From Hygrophila difformis (taxonomy: Eukaryota > Streptophyta > Magnoliopsida > Lamiales > Acanthaceae): DNA of 64,000 nucleotides. Shown one piece after another: positions 34,150 through 46,600 of this stretch. The stretch's first letter is position 1. Each line of letters opens with the position of its first letter. The DNA lies in contig JAOANR010000013.1 in assembly GCA_030278955.1 (NCBI GenBank), positions 39,220,191-39,284,190 on the forward strand, in the 5' to 3' direction. Made by a program: the position numbers and the translations under genes. The notes below the pieces were generated by a model. It did no database searches and was not told the origin of the DNA. It saw only the letters and a list, made by a program, of their open reading frames with translations.

Positions 34150-34420
34150 GAGAATACTCAATATGAACTTGGTCTAGTGGTGATGTCCCTTACCTTCCAA
34201 CCTTATGGTTCAGGTTCGATTCCCATGAGGCCTCATATCCCTCCCATTTATTCTCCTTTGTCATTTGTTTCACACACCTTTACTGATATATATGAGTCTC
34301 AATATTTACAATAAAAAAGAAGTAATCAATAAAATTTATTCTCCTTTGTCATTTGTTCCACACACCTTTGCCGATATATGAGTCTCAATATTTACAATAA
34401 AAAAGAAGTAATCAATAAAA
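34150..34420 (+). mobile_element. tRNA-derived SINE with duplicated 3' tail
   Basis: The A box TGGTCTAGTGG (34170-34180) and B box GGTTCGATTCC (34213-34223) lie at proper spacing. They are followed by a body ending in an A-rich tail. The last ~88 bp (tttattctcctttgtcattt ... agtaatcaataaaat) is repeated directly at 34247-34334 and 34335-34420, so the 3' end exists twice in tandem. It belongs to the same family as the SINE at 32832-33025. Confidence 0.75.
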
Positions 34421-34617
34421 TTAAGCCAAAGCTCAACAATGCACATTGTGTACCTTTAGAAAAGTGAGTAGAACTATATTTTTTGGTAAAGAGTAGAACT
34501 ATATTTTTAAATAATTAAATCATTTCTGTATTTTATGCAATTTAATAAATATTTTTAGCTAGTAATAATATATAAATAAAATTTGATATTGTAAGACTAA
34601 AATTAATAAATTAGTAG

Positions 34618-35509
34618 GGAAAAAAGATTATTTAGTCATTTTTCTTTCTAAAATATCCAAATCGGTCCGTTAGTAATTTTTAACTCCATATAGTTCCCTA
34701 CGTTTGCTATTTTTTTCCAATTTGGTCCTAATTACGTAATTAGCCTAAGGTGCTGACGTGGCCGAAGTAAATCCCATTTTACATCCACGGTGGTCAATCT
34801 AGAGTCTCCACACATAACACACCAAATTAATAAATGTTTGAAATAAATATTTGAAGGCAGCCATAACATATCACTACTCTAATAAATACCTCTAGGCTCT
34901 AGTGGGTCAACTGAACCCTTCTTTACTGGGATGATGGACATAGTTTTTACATGATTCGCATTGAGCCCTCATTGGGGTTACCCAACCATAAAGAAACAAC
35001 AACCATTCACAACAATAACATAGGAGTTTTGGTCAACAGCTACCGCAGTGCATTTTCTTTTCGGTCTCGGTGGTTTTTGGTGTTTCTCAAGAAAATGAAG
35101 ATCAATTGCGATATATAATGCGTGCAAATGAATTGTTGGTGCTTTTTTTATAGGTTGGGTAACCTCAATAAGGAAGGGCTCAATGCGAACCAAGTAGAAA
35201 CTATGTCCATCATTCCAGTGAAAAATGGTTCAATTGACCTGCTAGAGTCATTTTTTAGAGTAGTGATGTGTTATGACAGCCTTCAAACATTTATTAAAAT
35301 AGTGTGTTGTGTGTGGGGACTCCAAATTTGCCACGGTGTATGTAAAATGTGATATACTTCGGCTATATCAGCAACCTCATGCTAATTACATAATTAGGAC
35401 CGAATTGAAAAAAATTAGCAAACGTAAAGGACTATATGGGACAAAAAATTAGTAATGTACTGATTTGAATATTTTGGAAAGAAAAAGGACCAAAAAATCA
35501 TTTTTTTCC
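34618..35509. mobile_element. Foldback Mutator-like non-autonomous element (892 bp)
   Basis: Two inverted arms of about 360 bp (34618 to about 34985 and about 35150-35509) match along nearly their whole length, for example gtaattagcctaaggtgctga on the left against the complement of tcagcaacctcatgctaattac on the right. They enclose a loop of about 165 bp. The element starts ggaaaaaa and ends ttttttcc. It is flanked by identical 10-bp aaattagtag copies at 34608-34617 and 35510-35519. Long TIRs with 9-10-bp target duplications are typical of Mutator-like elements. It has no transposase. Confidence 0.88.
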
Positions 35510-35647
35510 AAATTAGTAGAAATGACTCAATTAAACAAGTTAAAGTGTTAAACAAGATTACAGAAGGAAGTTATGTGCCAATCGACAGTACAGTACTGAG
35601 CAGATTTCCAGCCACGATCGTTTTCACAAGCACCATTCTTCCATTCC

Positions 35648-38600
35648 ATGGCGGACAAAACCAACGCCGGCGGCGCTCGCGGAAATACCAACCTGGAGAC
35701 GGGAAAGGCGGAGCGCCACGTGTGGCTAATGAAATGCCCTCCAGTCGTCGCGCGCGCCATGCAGAACAATCGCCACCACCCCTCATCAACCGACCCTGCT
35801 GCTGCCCACACGGTTGCGAAAGTGGTCGTTGCCGTTGATCCTCTGGGCCCTAACGACGATTTATCCTCTACCCAGGTATACCTTCCATCATCTGTAAATA
35901 ATTGCGTGTTTTTATTGACGTGTTGCGTTCGATTTTGGTTTTTCTCGATGTATTTCGGTTTTGGGGATTTATTTCTTCTTTGTTTAATTGTATGGTTATG
36001 GATTTTGCCGTGTATGCTGCATTCTTCGTGGGTAATTTCGTGTGCATGTATTTTTTGAGATTGATTGTCACCACTGACCAAGTAAATTGACTGTCTTTGT
36101 CATTTTTGTTGTTTTGGATTGATGTTTAAAAAAATCCCTCTTAATGGGGATACCAGTGAGTGAGATTCCTCCTTCAGAGTTAGTATTGAATGGTAGCTGA
36201 TTTTTCAGTTAGGTATGACCAATTGGCTTCTGTTTTTCATGGGTTGTGACTTGTGAGGGCTGGTGTGTTGAAAATACACCAAGAATGACTCATATGATGT
36301 TATGGCTTAAATGGGCCTTCATTTGAAGCCACATTTCCTTGAAAATAAACTTCATTTGGAAAATTTGCTGTCTCAGAGCACATGTTCTATAATCAGTTGA
36401 AAACCCATCATGTTGATTTTTTCTTAAGTCTTAACACCTTGGGCAGTTGCTCAACTCATAATCTCGTGTTTGAGATTCATGTTCCCTCTCACTTTATATA
36501 AATGAATTGTATCAAGACAGCAGCGTTGTTCATGCCTGTCAAGGTGATCTTCAATTTAGAGTGTGACAGTAATTCATAGACTGTACTGGTTCTTGTAGAA
36601 GCCTCTTAGGGCTTCATTTTTGTTTAGCCTAGAAAGCTCCTTTATTTTGTTGATAGTTTTGTTTACCTCAGAGCCTAATAGCTTATTTTAACATTCTGAT
36701 CATTGAAATGGGCCTTTGATCACAAAATTGTCATCCAAATTTTATCTAATTTATCTCCACACTTCATCTTTTAAACTAATTGCACCAGTGTTTTATGTGC
36801 AATATTATTTCTGGATACAGATTCCTTTATGAATTCTCATTGTGGGGTGCGTAAGATTTTCAAAACCTGAGTTATCGTTTATTTCATGTTGCTTTGCAAT
36901 AAACTATCCTCTTTACCTGCAATGAACATCTCCACAAATGCATTTGATCCTTATTTTATTATATATTCCACCGTATTCAATGAGATACTGTTCCTTTTTT
37001 TACCATTGGATCTGTTATTAAGTTCCAATCTTTTGAAAGTTTTTGGCTTGATTGGCAGTTTACAATGGAGTTGGCCACCACTGCAGATACAAATATGCCC
37101 ACCAGCTACTCACTGGATATGTCCTCAGATTTTGTTCCAATGAGTATATTTTCTGAGTCGCCTGATGGTATGTGCAACTATATTCCAAAATTTTGATGCT
37201 TTAATATTACTTTTAAGGCGTTCTTGAGTATATGTATACTAGTTACTTTATCCATTGATCTAAGCAATGGAATTCCTGCACTGGCAACCAGTGCGCCAAT
37301 GTTCACAAGGCTCCTTGCACAGCTCTGCTATGTGTAAATGTTTGTAGCTGATTCCAAGAACTGAATAGTATGAAGATGATCCCTGATTGAGAAATGGACG
37401 ATGCTCATTATAGCATCTTTTCTATAAACCTTGAAAAGCAGTTCGCCCTTTCTAAATATGAACCAAGTAGTATCATGCCTTATGTCTTTGTTCCAGCCTC
37501 CAACTTTTAGCTATACCTCATCGACTTTTCCACGTAATCATAAGAGTTATACTCTGAAACTAGATAGTCTCCAGTAATTATTAAGTGACACATTTCTAAA
37601 TGTATCTACATCATAAAAATGTGTTTGCACCATGGGTAGATCACTCTTTAAAAGGTGGTGGCACAGGATATCACTCAATTCGATGAAATTGTTATCTTAA
37701 GCTAAAAATTTCTATACATTTTGTTTGATTTGGTATTGTGCAACCACTCAATTTTTATGGTGACACCATTGTCATCAAATATAACATACTTTTTTCAATA
37801 TTTTTTATGTTGTGACCTATTATCCCTGATTTTAATATAGCTTTCGTTACTTTTTGTGACACCACGTAGAAAATTTTCCGGATCTGCCGCTGGTTTGCAC
37901 CGGTCCAGCAATGCCTCTATTACTTGACCTTCGGTCTCTGATCAGAAATGTTTCTCCCTTTATAGTATTTCTTTCATCCAGGTGTTGGCTCATGTTCTGA
38001 TAGGAAACATGGTTTGGCATTAATTGGTGTTTAAAGATATGAACAGTAGTGCAGTTTCTATTGAATTAGTGTAGTGAATGTGTTCAGAAGTCTTCTACAT
38101 GGGTTGGTAATTCTTTTCGTTGCTATTAGAAGTCTAATATATAGGGTTGAGTTTTTTAAATAAGGACTGACAGAGTACTTTGTATTCATGCTCAATCAAT
38201 ATAATAAGAACCGTTGGGCCGAGAAGTTTTCCTCAGATCCTCTGTGTTTTTCTTTGTTTCTAAATTCACTTCGTATCATGTTCTCTAAGCACTAGCCGAT
38301 GCATTTGCTTTAGTTATATCTGTCATTACTATTCCTTCGAGGCTCATCTTTTTATCAGCTATGTATCACAAGCTAAATTCTATCCTTGCATAGGGAAACA
38401 TTCTGTGGAGGGGAAAATCTACCATAAATTTGATATGAAGCCTCACAATATTGAAGGCTATGCAAGATTATGCCGGGAAAGGACAAATAAGTATATGACT
38501 AAAACAAGACAAATACAGGTAGTAACTTATTGCCTTCTTTATACTTGTGGAAAGTAACCTATTATAAATTTTCCAGAATTTTCCCTTTGCCCTTTTGTTT

Positions 38601-39443
38601 TTGATGGCCAGTTGTCTTTCTCCATTGAGTTTATGCAGATTATTGATGATGATAGTGGGATGCATATGAGGCCAATGCCTGGGGCGCTTGAATTCAAAGC
38701 GTCCCGAACAATGGTACTTAAAGAAAATTTCTCTAATGTTTTATCTCTCTAACTTTCAATTTTTTTTTCTGCACCTAATTCATGATCAAACCGGTCTGAT
38801 TGTCTCTATAAAATTTGTTGTCTTACCTGTGAAGGAAAAGAAGAAAGCTCCGGCAAAAGGATCTGAAACAAAGAGAACAAGAAGAGACCCTGAAGAAATG
38901 GAAAAGATCTTATTTAAACTGTTTGAGAAACAACCAAATTGGACACTGAAACAACTGATTCTGAAGACAGATCAACCTGAGGTATGTGATCGACTCAACA
39001 ATCGAATCTTCTATTTTTTTTCTGCTCTACAGTTTTATGTCCTCCACTTCCTTGCGGTTAGACTTTAGCTTAATTTCCATGAGAGATGCATAATTTTCCA
39101 TAATATGACGTTGAAGTATAATTTCCAAGTGCAATCACTGAGCCAGTTGGACCATTCCCTGCCTTTGCACATACAATAATCCTCGAAAGGATGACAAAAT
39201 TTCTTGTGAGCTGACCAGTTTGAATTATTTCCTCTTGCATCATTGTACAATCCGCATATCATACTTGAAACAGCAATTCTTGCAACAATGCTGCTCCATT
39301 TATGACATTTACTTTCATGGCAGCAATTTCTTAAAGACATGCTTAAACTGCTGTGCGTGTACAACAACAAGGGAGCCAACCAAGGCTCGTATGAGCTCAA
39401 ACCCGAATACCGGAGATCCGAAGACAAACCAGATTCCCAGTAG
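35648..39443 (+). CDS. Transcription initiation factor IIF, beta subunit (RAP30)
   Basis: TFIIF beta partners TFIIF alpha, binds RNA polymerase II and helps promoter loading and start-site selection in the nucleus. Six exons: 35648-35875, 37059-37167, 38394-38518, 38639-38713, 38835-38981 and 39324-39443, all GT-AG and in frame, giving 267 residues, the usual plant length. The N-terminal dimerisation part has NLETGKAERHVWLMKCP (residues 15-31). The middle has FDMKPHNIEGYARLCRERT (125-143) and DSGMHMRPMPG (159-169). A basic linker (KGSETKRTRRDPEE) leads to the winged-helix DNA-binding domain, about 200-260 (ILFKLFEKQPNWTLKQL, QFLKDMLKLLCVYN, YELKPEYR). The ATG lies in frame just ahead of family similarity. 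The gene is intact and converges on the PWR gene 1.25 kb away. Confidence 0.95.
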
Positions 39444-40697
39444 AACATTACACTGGCCCCAGGCTTCAAAGAGGCCTCACCTCATTTTCCAACAACAGTG
39501 ATAAACTTGCCCTGACTCTAGGCTTGAAAGAGACCTAACCTCATTTCCAACAACAGTAATGATCTTGCACTGATTTCGAATACTATTTCAGCTTCTTCAG
39601 CTATTCACACTTTTTTAGGGCATTCAAGGAAAGTGCTAACACCAAAATAGCTTCTTCAGCTATTCACACATTGTCCAGCACGTGCTTTCCTTTTGCAACT
39701 CAAATTCAACAATCTCAGTATTATAAAATTGAGTATATCTTGCCAATTATTTGAAAGGCACCTTATGGAAGGAATACAGCAGAAATTTTCAAATATCAGG
39801 TGGGCAATAGTGGATTGAAAAGCAAAAAAAAAAAAAAGAGAGAGAGAGAGAGAAAGAAAGAAATTGAACTTCACAACATTACAGTTAGTTAAAAACTAAT
39901 CATTAATTCCGGATGGCAGCAGTGCCACATATTCTACAGCTCATTCCTTACAACATAGGATTCGCAGCACCTGAACATTATTCAATTAAAGGAAGCATCG
40001 GAAGAGCATTTGATTATTGAACAAATTCAGGAGGATAATTGCAGCTTTCGTCCTAAAATCTTCCTGTCAACATTAATCGATCGTAATTTCGATTAATGCC
40101 AAGTGACAAATCATGTTTAATAATCAAATATTTAAAATACTGAAAATTTATAGGACGAATTACACTAACTCGAAACGTACCTAATCAAACGCCAAATAAA
40201 ATTATATTGTGAATGCATTTTTCCCCTGCAATGTTGCGATCATTTGACAAGTTCACATATACTTCCAAGTTCATACCTCAACAACATTGACATGGCTATT
40301 CTCCGCAGCAGAAAATATACAAAACGGTGCAGCACCTGCACGTTGTAGGCCGGTGAAAACCACAAGCCAATTCCAGCACTCGTCAATCATCATGACCGCA
40401 ATGAGAATGCATCGGAACAGAAACTGCCTTTTCCACACATTATTTCTGTATTCCCACCAAATACAAAAAATAAAAAGTTACCGCAACATCACTTCTATTT
40501 GTCTGGATCTAGAATCAGAAAACTCTTATCCAAAAACAAACGAATAAACAGGAGAAAACAAAAAGAGATGGGTCTAAACTCTCCTATCAATGAGGATTGA
40601 GGAGCTATAAGACACATAGATACTACACTATGTATATTGATACAATTTGTCAAGAGGCCTTGTCATACCTACATCTCCTTTACTTCTCTTTTCACTA
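39444..40697. other. Convergent 3' flanks of TFIIF beta and PWR
   Basis: It should hold the 3' UTRs of both genes. A purine microsatellite (ga/aaag-rich, about 39822-39860) is present. The phrases cttcttcagctattcacac (39591 and 39650) are directly repeated. No further gene was recognised. Confidence 0.5.
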
Positions 40698-43600
40698 TCA
40701 TCTCTGAGTGCAGTCACCATCATCTCTGAGTGCAGTCCCGCCCGGTGTACTAGACTTCTGAGCTTCAGCATATCGCATTATGACAGGCATATTGGCAACA
40801 GGGCCTTGACCACCACGATGAACTGCTCCTCTTACTACTGCATTATTAATTCCAGACATCATTCTTGCTTGCTGATGTATTCCCATCATCACATCAAGCC
40901 TATTCCTCCTTTGCATCTCTGAGAATACATCTTGCGGCTGGCTTGTATCCTTGGGCAAGGGCTGCTTCTCTTGATTTCTCAACACAGGAAATTCAGGTTG
41001 CCCAATGTTGTAACCCAGATTTCCACGGATAGCAGAGAAACCATTCGACGGAATATTTGAGCGTCCACATAAAGGTTTTGCTGCAGCAATAGTATGATTA
41101 ACGAAAGAAGCAGGATACCTAGTTAACAAGAGATTAGGATCAAGCACAGGAAACTGCATCTGGGTCTTGTTTCCATCCCACAGGCCAAAACTGCCCGTAG
41201 GAATGTTCTTGGTGCCACGATAACTACTGGTCAACTGCGACATAGAAGAATTCAAATCCACTGCTTCACCACCTAATTTCAGGTTTAGTGATTTCCGATC
41301 AGTTTTAGAATGTGGTGCGGTATCCGAGCAAGGGTCTCGTACACCAGAATTAGGTTCCTGTTGCGATGATACTATGATTTTACCAAAGAGCTTGACATCC
41401 TTAGAAGGCTTATCTGAATCAGATGAGCTACGACGTTTATCTCCATGGCGTTGTTCTAGGGATGGACAAGATGCTTTGATTACTTCACTCTGATGTCGAG
41501 AATTAGTACACTTCTGAAGGGAGGTACCTTTACGGCGATCCATATTCAACACCCCATGTCTAAACGAAACATTTTGAGGCATATAAATAATTTTGCCATT
41601 AACATGCACTTTTAAGTCCTCCCTTGTATTATGTGCCGGAACTGGGTACCCCTTTAAAATATGGGACGATTTAACAGATTCAAACGGCGAGCAGCTTGAT
41701 GATTTTTGCTGGCAATCACCCATCCTATAAATTGTACACTTGTTATTGATAACATTGGTCCCAACATTGGGTAGACCACTACCAACAAAGCACCCCTCAT
41801 ACTTGACGGGAACAGAAAAGAGATTTAAGGACTCCACAGATGCAGTATTACCATTCTGCTGCGACAACATGGTATGGGAATTTGGTAGACCACTACCAAC
41901 AAAGCACCTCTCATACTCGACGGGAACAGAAAAGAGATTTAAGGACTCCACAGATGCAGTATTACCATTCTGCTGCGACAACATGATATGGGAATTTTCT
42001 GAGGAGCAGGATTCCAGACCATCCACCTTCTGGAGGCCAGACTCAACTTGCAAGGAAGACTGTGCATCCACAGAAGGATGAGATATATTCCCAATAAGTG
42101 CATCACTTGATAAAGTCATATCAACCGAAGTAGCATAATTGGACTCAACCTTTTTACTGTTTATGCTTTCTTCAGAAAATATTTGTCCTTGCCGTCGATT
42201 CTCTCCCTGCACATACCCATCAGAAACCTCCACTAAAGCCTTGTTATAAGCTTTGCTCGATCCATCAGGCAGGCCACAATCAACCCTCAATTCAACTTTA
42301 TGTGAATTTTCATTAGACACAATCATGGTTCTGACATCCGACTCAGATCCATTTCCACTTATTTCCTCTTTCTTGCTTGTGTTCAAATCTAAAGAAGGCT
42401 TGTCATCCACTCTAGAGTTATTCATTGACGAGTCTATTAAAACAGAACCAGCAGCCATAGAGGCAAGAGGGCATTCTCTCCTACCCTCACCACAGCCATT
42501 AACATCCGGCTTCAATTTGTGTGATTCTGCGGTGTCAGATGCCTGATCCATTTTCATCTCATGAAAGCTAAGGTTCTCTTCAATCTTATTTGCAGAATCA
42601 TCACTGCAAATGGCGGAGGCATTCTGCACAGCACCACCGTCCTCAATATCACTGCCACCTGCATTAACATCACCAGGGCCAGGATGGATTTGATCCAACT
42701 CAAGACACTTGCGGGCCTTGCTAAAGAATATCCTGCACTGCTCCTTAGTTTTTGTTCCGACACACTGCGAGATCCTTGCAAAATCTTTGCCATAGGATGA
42801 CATGCCCTTAATGAAGACGGATTTCTCCTCGTCAGTCCAGTCTACATTATCCATCTCCCCACAGCTCTCATCTGAGCACTCATCGTCAACATACTGTGTA
42901 ACATCAGGGGTCAAAGGCTGCCTAATGCTAGAAATTGCTCTAGGATCAAAAGAGCTTGTGATGCAAGAACTCATAGCTTCGGATGATAGTGAACCACAAA
43001 TTCCAGCCAACACATCAGCTGCAGCAGTGTCATCACTGTCTAAATTCAGACTGTTAGATCTTTGCAATGGACCAGCATCTCCTCTTGGAATTTTATAGGA
43101 ACTGGCAGCACCAAAATGGATCCTAGATGAACATTTTGGCTGCTGCTGAGTTCCTACACCATCATTGGCAGCAGCCACAATTACTGAAGCATTTCCAAGC
43201 ATATCCAGATTCACACCATTTGCCTCACAATTCAACCTTTTCCTGCTAGCCACCAAGTATGAGGAAGCTTGCGACTTGCTTTGCTTAGCAAACTCTGGCC
43301 TCTTTCTTGCTCTTTCAAAGAATTCAGATTTGTGATTCTTGTAGTAAAACTCAATGCAATCGGCTATTGTTTTATGTTCAAGAAAAGATGCAATCCTACT
43401 GAAATTTTTCCCAAAGATGGCAAGCTTATCAATGAAGATTTCCCTCTCTTCAGCCGTCCAAGGGTTTATGATCGATCTTTCTTTCTCCAAAGCACAAGGA
43501 TCTTCCACCAGACCATTATTTGAGATTAACCTTAACACCCTTTTCCCATCCAAAATCAGGCTTGGCATCTTCAAAAAGTTCCTACAGGGTTTGATTGCTG

Positions 43601-46600
43601 ACTTTGAAAGCAACGCATTGATGAACTTTAATATTTCTTTTGTGGGTACAATCTGATGACTTGCAGCTGCAAAAGCAAAATCAGGATTCAGAAAGATTCC
43701 GCTAAGCAAAATAAACTTTAGAAACACATTGTCACAGCATACAAACACAAATTTGAGGACAAAATCAAGTGATTCCCTCAATATACACAAAACATGGATA
43801 GCACAAAAATATTTGGCAGGAAAAGTAGGTAGACTAACTTGGAAATAATAGAGAATACATCACTAGTATTCTAAGATACTAGAGTTTTATCTTGAAGACA
43901 CAATATAAGCAAAGGGACATCCTAAGTAACTCTAATTTAGGTACATGTAATGAACCAGAAACTAACTGCCGATTAAATTTTATATCGAAGATGTGGAGGA
44001 TAATTGTCTGGAAAATACAAACGGAACTTAATATTTGAGATCACCATCCTCCAAATTTTTTAAAAGACATTGCTTTTGAGACTAAAACGGTATCATTCAA
44101 ACAAGTGTTAATTTTTTCTTTAGTCACTTCTGTTTCAGCTTTTTTCTTCAAGGATCCAGACCCCAGTTCTTTAGATTAGATTGCAGATTAGTGGATCAAT
44201 CAACTTCTTCCCATTTTTGGAGATTACATTGCTATTGCAACTAAAACAGCATTAAACTAGCCAGCTAGGATTGACTTTCTAATTTATCCTTCACTTTTAG
44301 TCTTTATTTGATCTGGTCTCTAGGAAAAAAAGGCTGTTTATAATTATCAATTGGGGGAGAAGGATAAAAGGAAGCAAGTCAACAAGAGGGGGTGGGGAAT
44401 CAGGAATGCAAAACAAAAGCTTACCAAAATAAGAATTCCGAGAGTGAATAGAGGAGCGATTCCTTTTATACCCAGTCCGACTTAGATCCAGCATCTTGTG
44501 AGACTTCCCCCCAAGGTTCCTTACAGAAAGAACACGACCTTCCTTCCAGAAATGTTGAAATACCCTAAACTTGAGTGCAATGGCCTTCTCCTTAAACTTG
44601 GCGGACGAAATTTTTGCTAGAAACCTGTCCTTAATTATCAAGGCATCCCTCTGAGAAGAGGAGACACTGGTTGCAGTTGAAATATCAAATGCAGTCTTTT
44701 TATCAGGAAAATACTTATTCAACTCCTCTACAGCATTATATGCAGACTCCTTATTGGAAGCAATTATAGAGTCATAAATATGATCACAATGCATATTGGC
44801 CACACCATCAATATTCTGACAGTTACTAATTGAAGAATTAGAACCAGAACCATCAATATGGCACACATTATCTTCATTACACGAACCATCCTGTAACAAA
44901 GTCTCATTCAAGTAACTGGCATTGTCCAACTCCAAATTAACAAAACCCTCAGCAGATTCTGTGGTCTTAGAAGAACAAGTGCCATCCCCATGTGACAGTG
45001 CCTCAACTAATTTAGAAGTTTCGGTTCCTGGACTATCAATCCCCTCATCTTTGTCCTCCAGATTTCTGTCTTTCAGTGCAGCAGGTGTGTTCCCACTGCT
45101 CATGCTTCCAGGCAAAGCAACGTGCAATGGAGCAGGCACAACAGCAACACCAGATGCAGCAACATGCTCCTCACAAGGATGACATCCATCAGATTCAGCT
45201 GTCAGAGACTTGAGTTCAGTTTCAAGAGAATCTATCTCAGATTCAGTCACTTCAAGTGCTTTTAATATGTCAAGTTTACATAGCAACAGCTTGTTCATCG
45301 AGGTAGTCCGTCCATAACCAGTTTCTGCAGAACTTGGATCACTAGAGTGTAGGTATTCATTTATCAACGAGCTCAAATTAGCAACAGATGTGAGCTGCAT
45401 GTTTTCTAAAATAAAAGCTGGTCCCCCACGGTAAATCTGGGATGTAATATCAGGTGAACAGCTATTTGTTGTATTCTGATCTACATTTGCTGCCTTGATG
45501 GATTCTTTATCATCAATACTCATAATGCCTGCAACACAAAGAAAACCTTATCAATGGATAACTTAAACAAGCAATGAGTGGGGGCAATATCTTATTGAAT
45601 AGAACATACAGAAATGAGAAACCAACTCTCCTATGAAACTAGGAACAGACACCAACAACCAGATAGAAATGAAAATATGAAATATGTTGAACACAAATGC
45701 TACAATCTTCACAATATCAGAATAATTGCCAAGAATAGACATCAAGCTGCAAGTCATAATTTCTCACCATGGCACCACCACCAATAGGCATAAGTTAAAA
45801 GGGGCATTAATGCATTATTGATAATTTATGATAATAAAGTAGATAATTGCTAATGATTTTGTAATACCAAGAATATGCCAATTGATATCCAATGTAAACT
45901 AAAATCCAAGCACAGAAAAATATTAAAATGGATTCAAAAGGAATGATAGCAAGTTAGCAACACAGGCAGATAGAGAGACTAAGGAAAACAGGAACAGAGG
46001 CAGAGACAGAAATGGTGGACTTTAAAAATATGAAGCACAATGCATCTCATAAGATCAAAGCCAACATGTGTTTTGATATTGCATCAACACAAAGTAGAAA
46101 ATACAAATAAGTTACGGGCTGCTTGTGTTCCAGCTTTCCTGAGAATCACCTTCAGGATATGGTATCATGTGCAGGCTTTTAACTCTAAGAAGTTCAAAAG
46201 TTGATGACACCTGATGCAAACAAAGAATGTCGGGTACAACCCAACTTGGCATAAACAGATCACCAAGAGAGACGAGATATACATGTCAAAGTTAGTAACA
46301 ACTAAACCAACTCAAACTATATCATGCTACACTTAAAGAAGATTCTGTGTTGCCAAAATGTAAAGAGCACTTTAGTCCATACTACTGATTAACAGGAAAA
46401 GCACAAAAATGCAAGAGCACAAGTCATGCTTGAGGACTGCCCGAACGTCATGGGCAACACAATGATAACTAGGCAAGTGCAGCAGCAAGAAGCAACTACC
46501 ACATTCCTTCAAACAAAAGAGAAGTACAGCTGTAAACGGCAAATGTGGAGATGGCACATTGTTTTTTATTTACTATTTAAGTCACAACCAATTTCTTCTT

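Noticed and set aside
34600..35520. Foldback region considered as a miRNA precursor
   Set aside because: Arms of ~360 bp with flanking 10-bp duplications are explained by a Mutator-like element.
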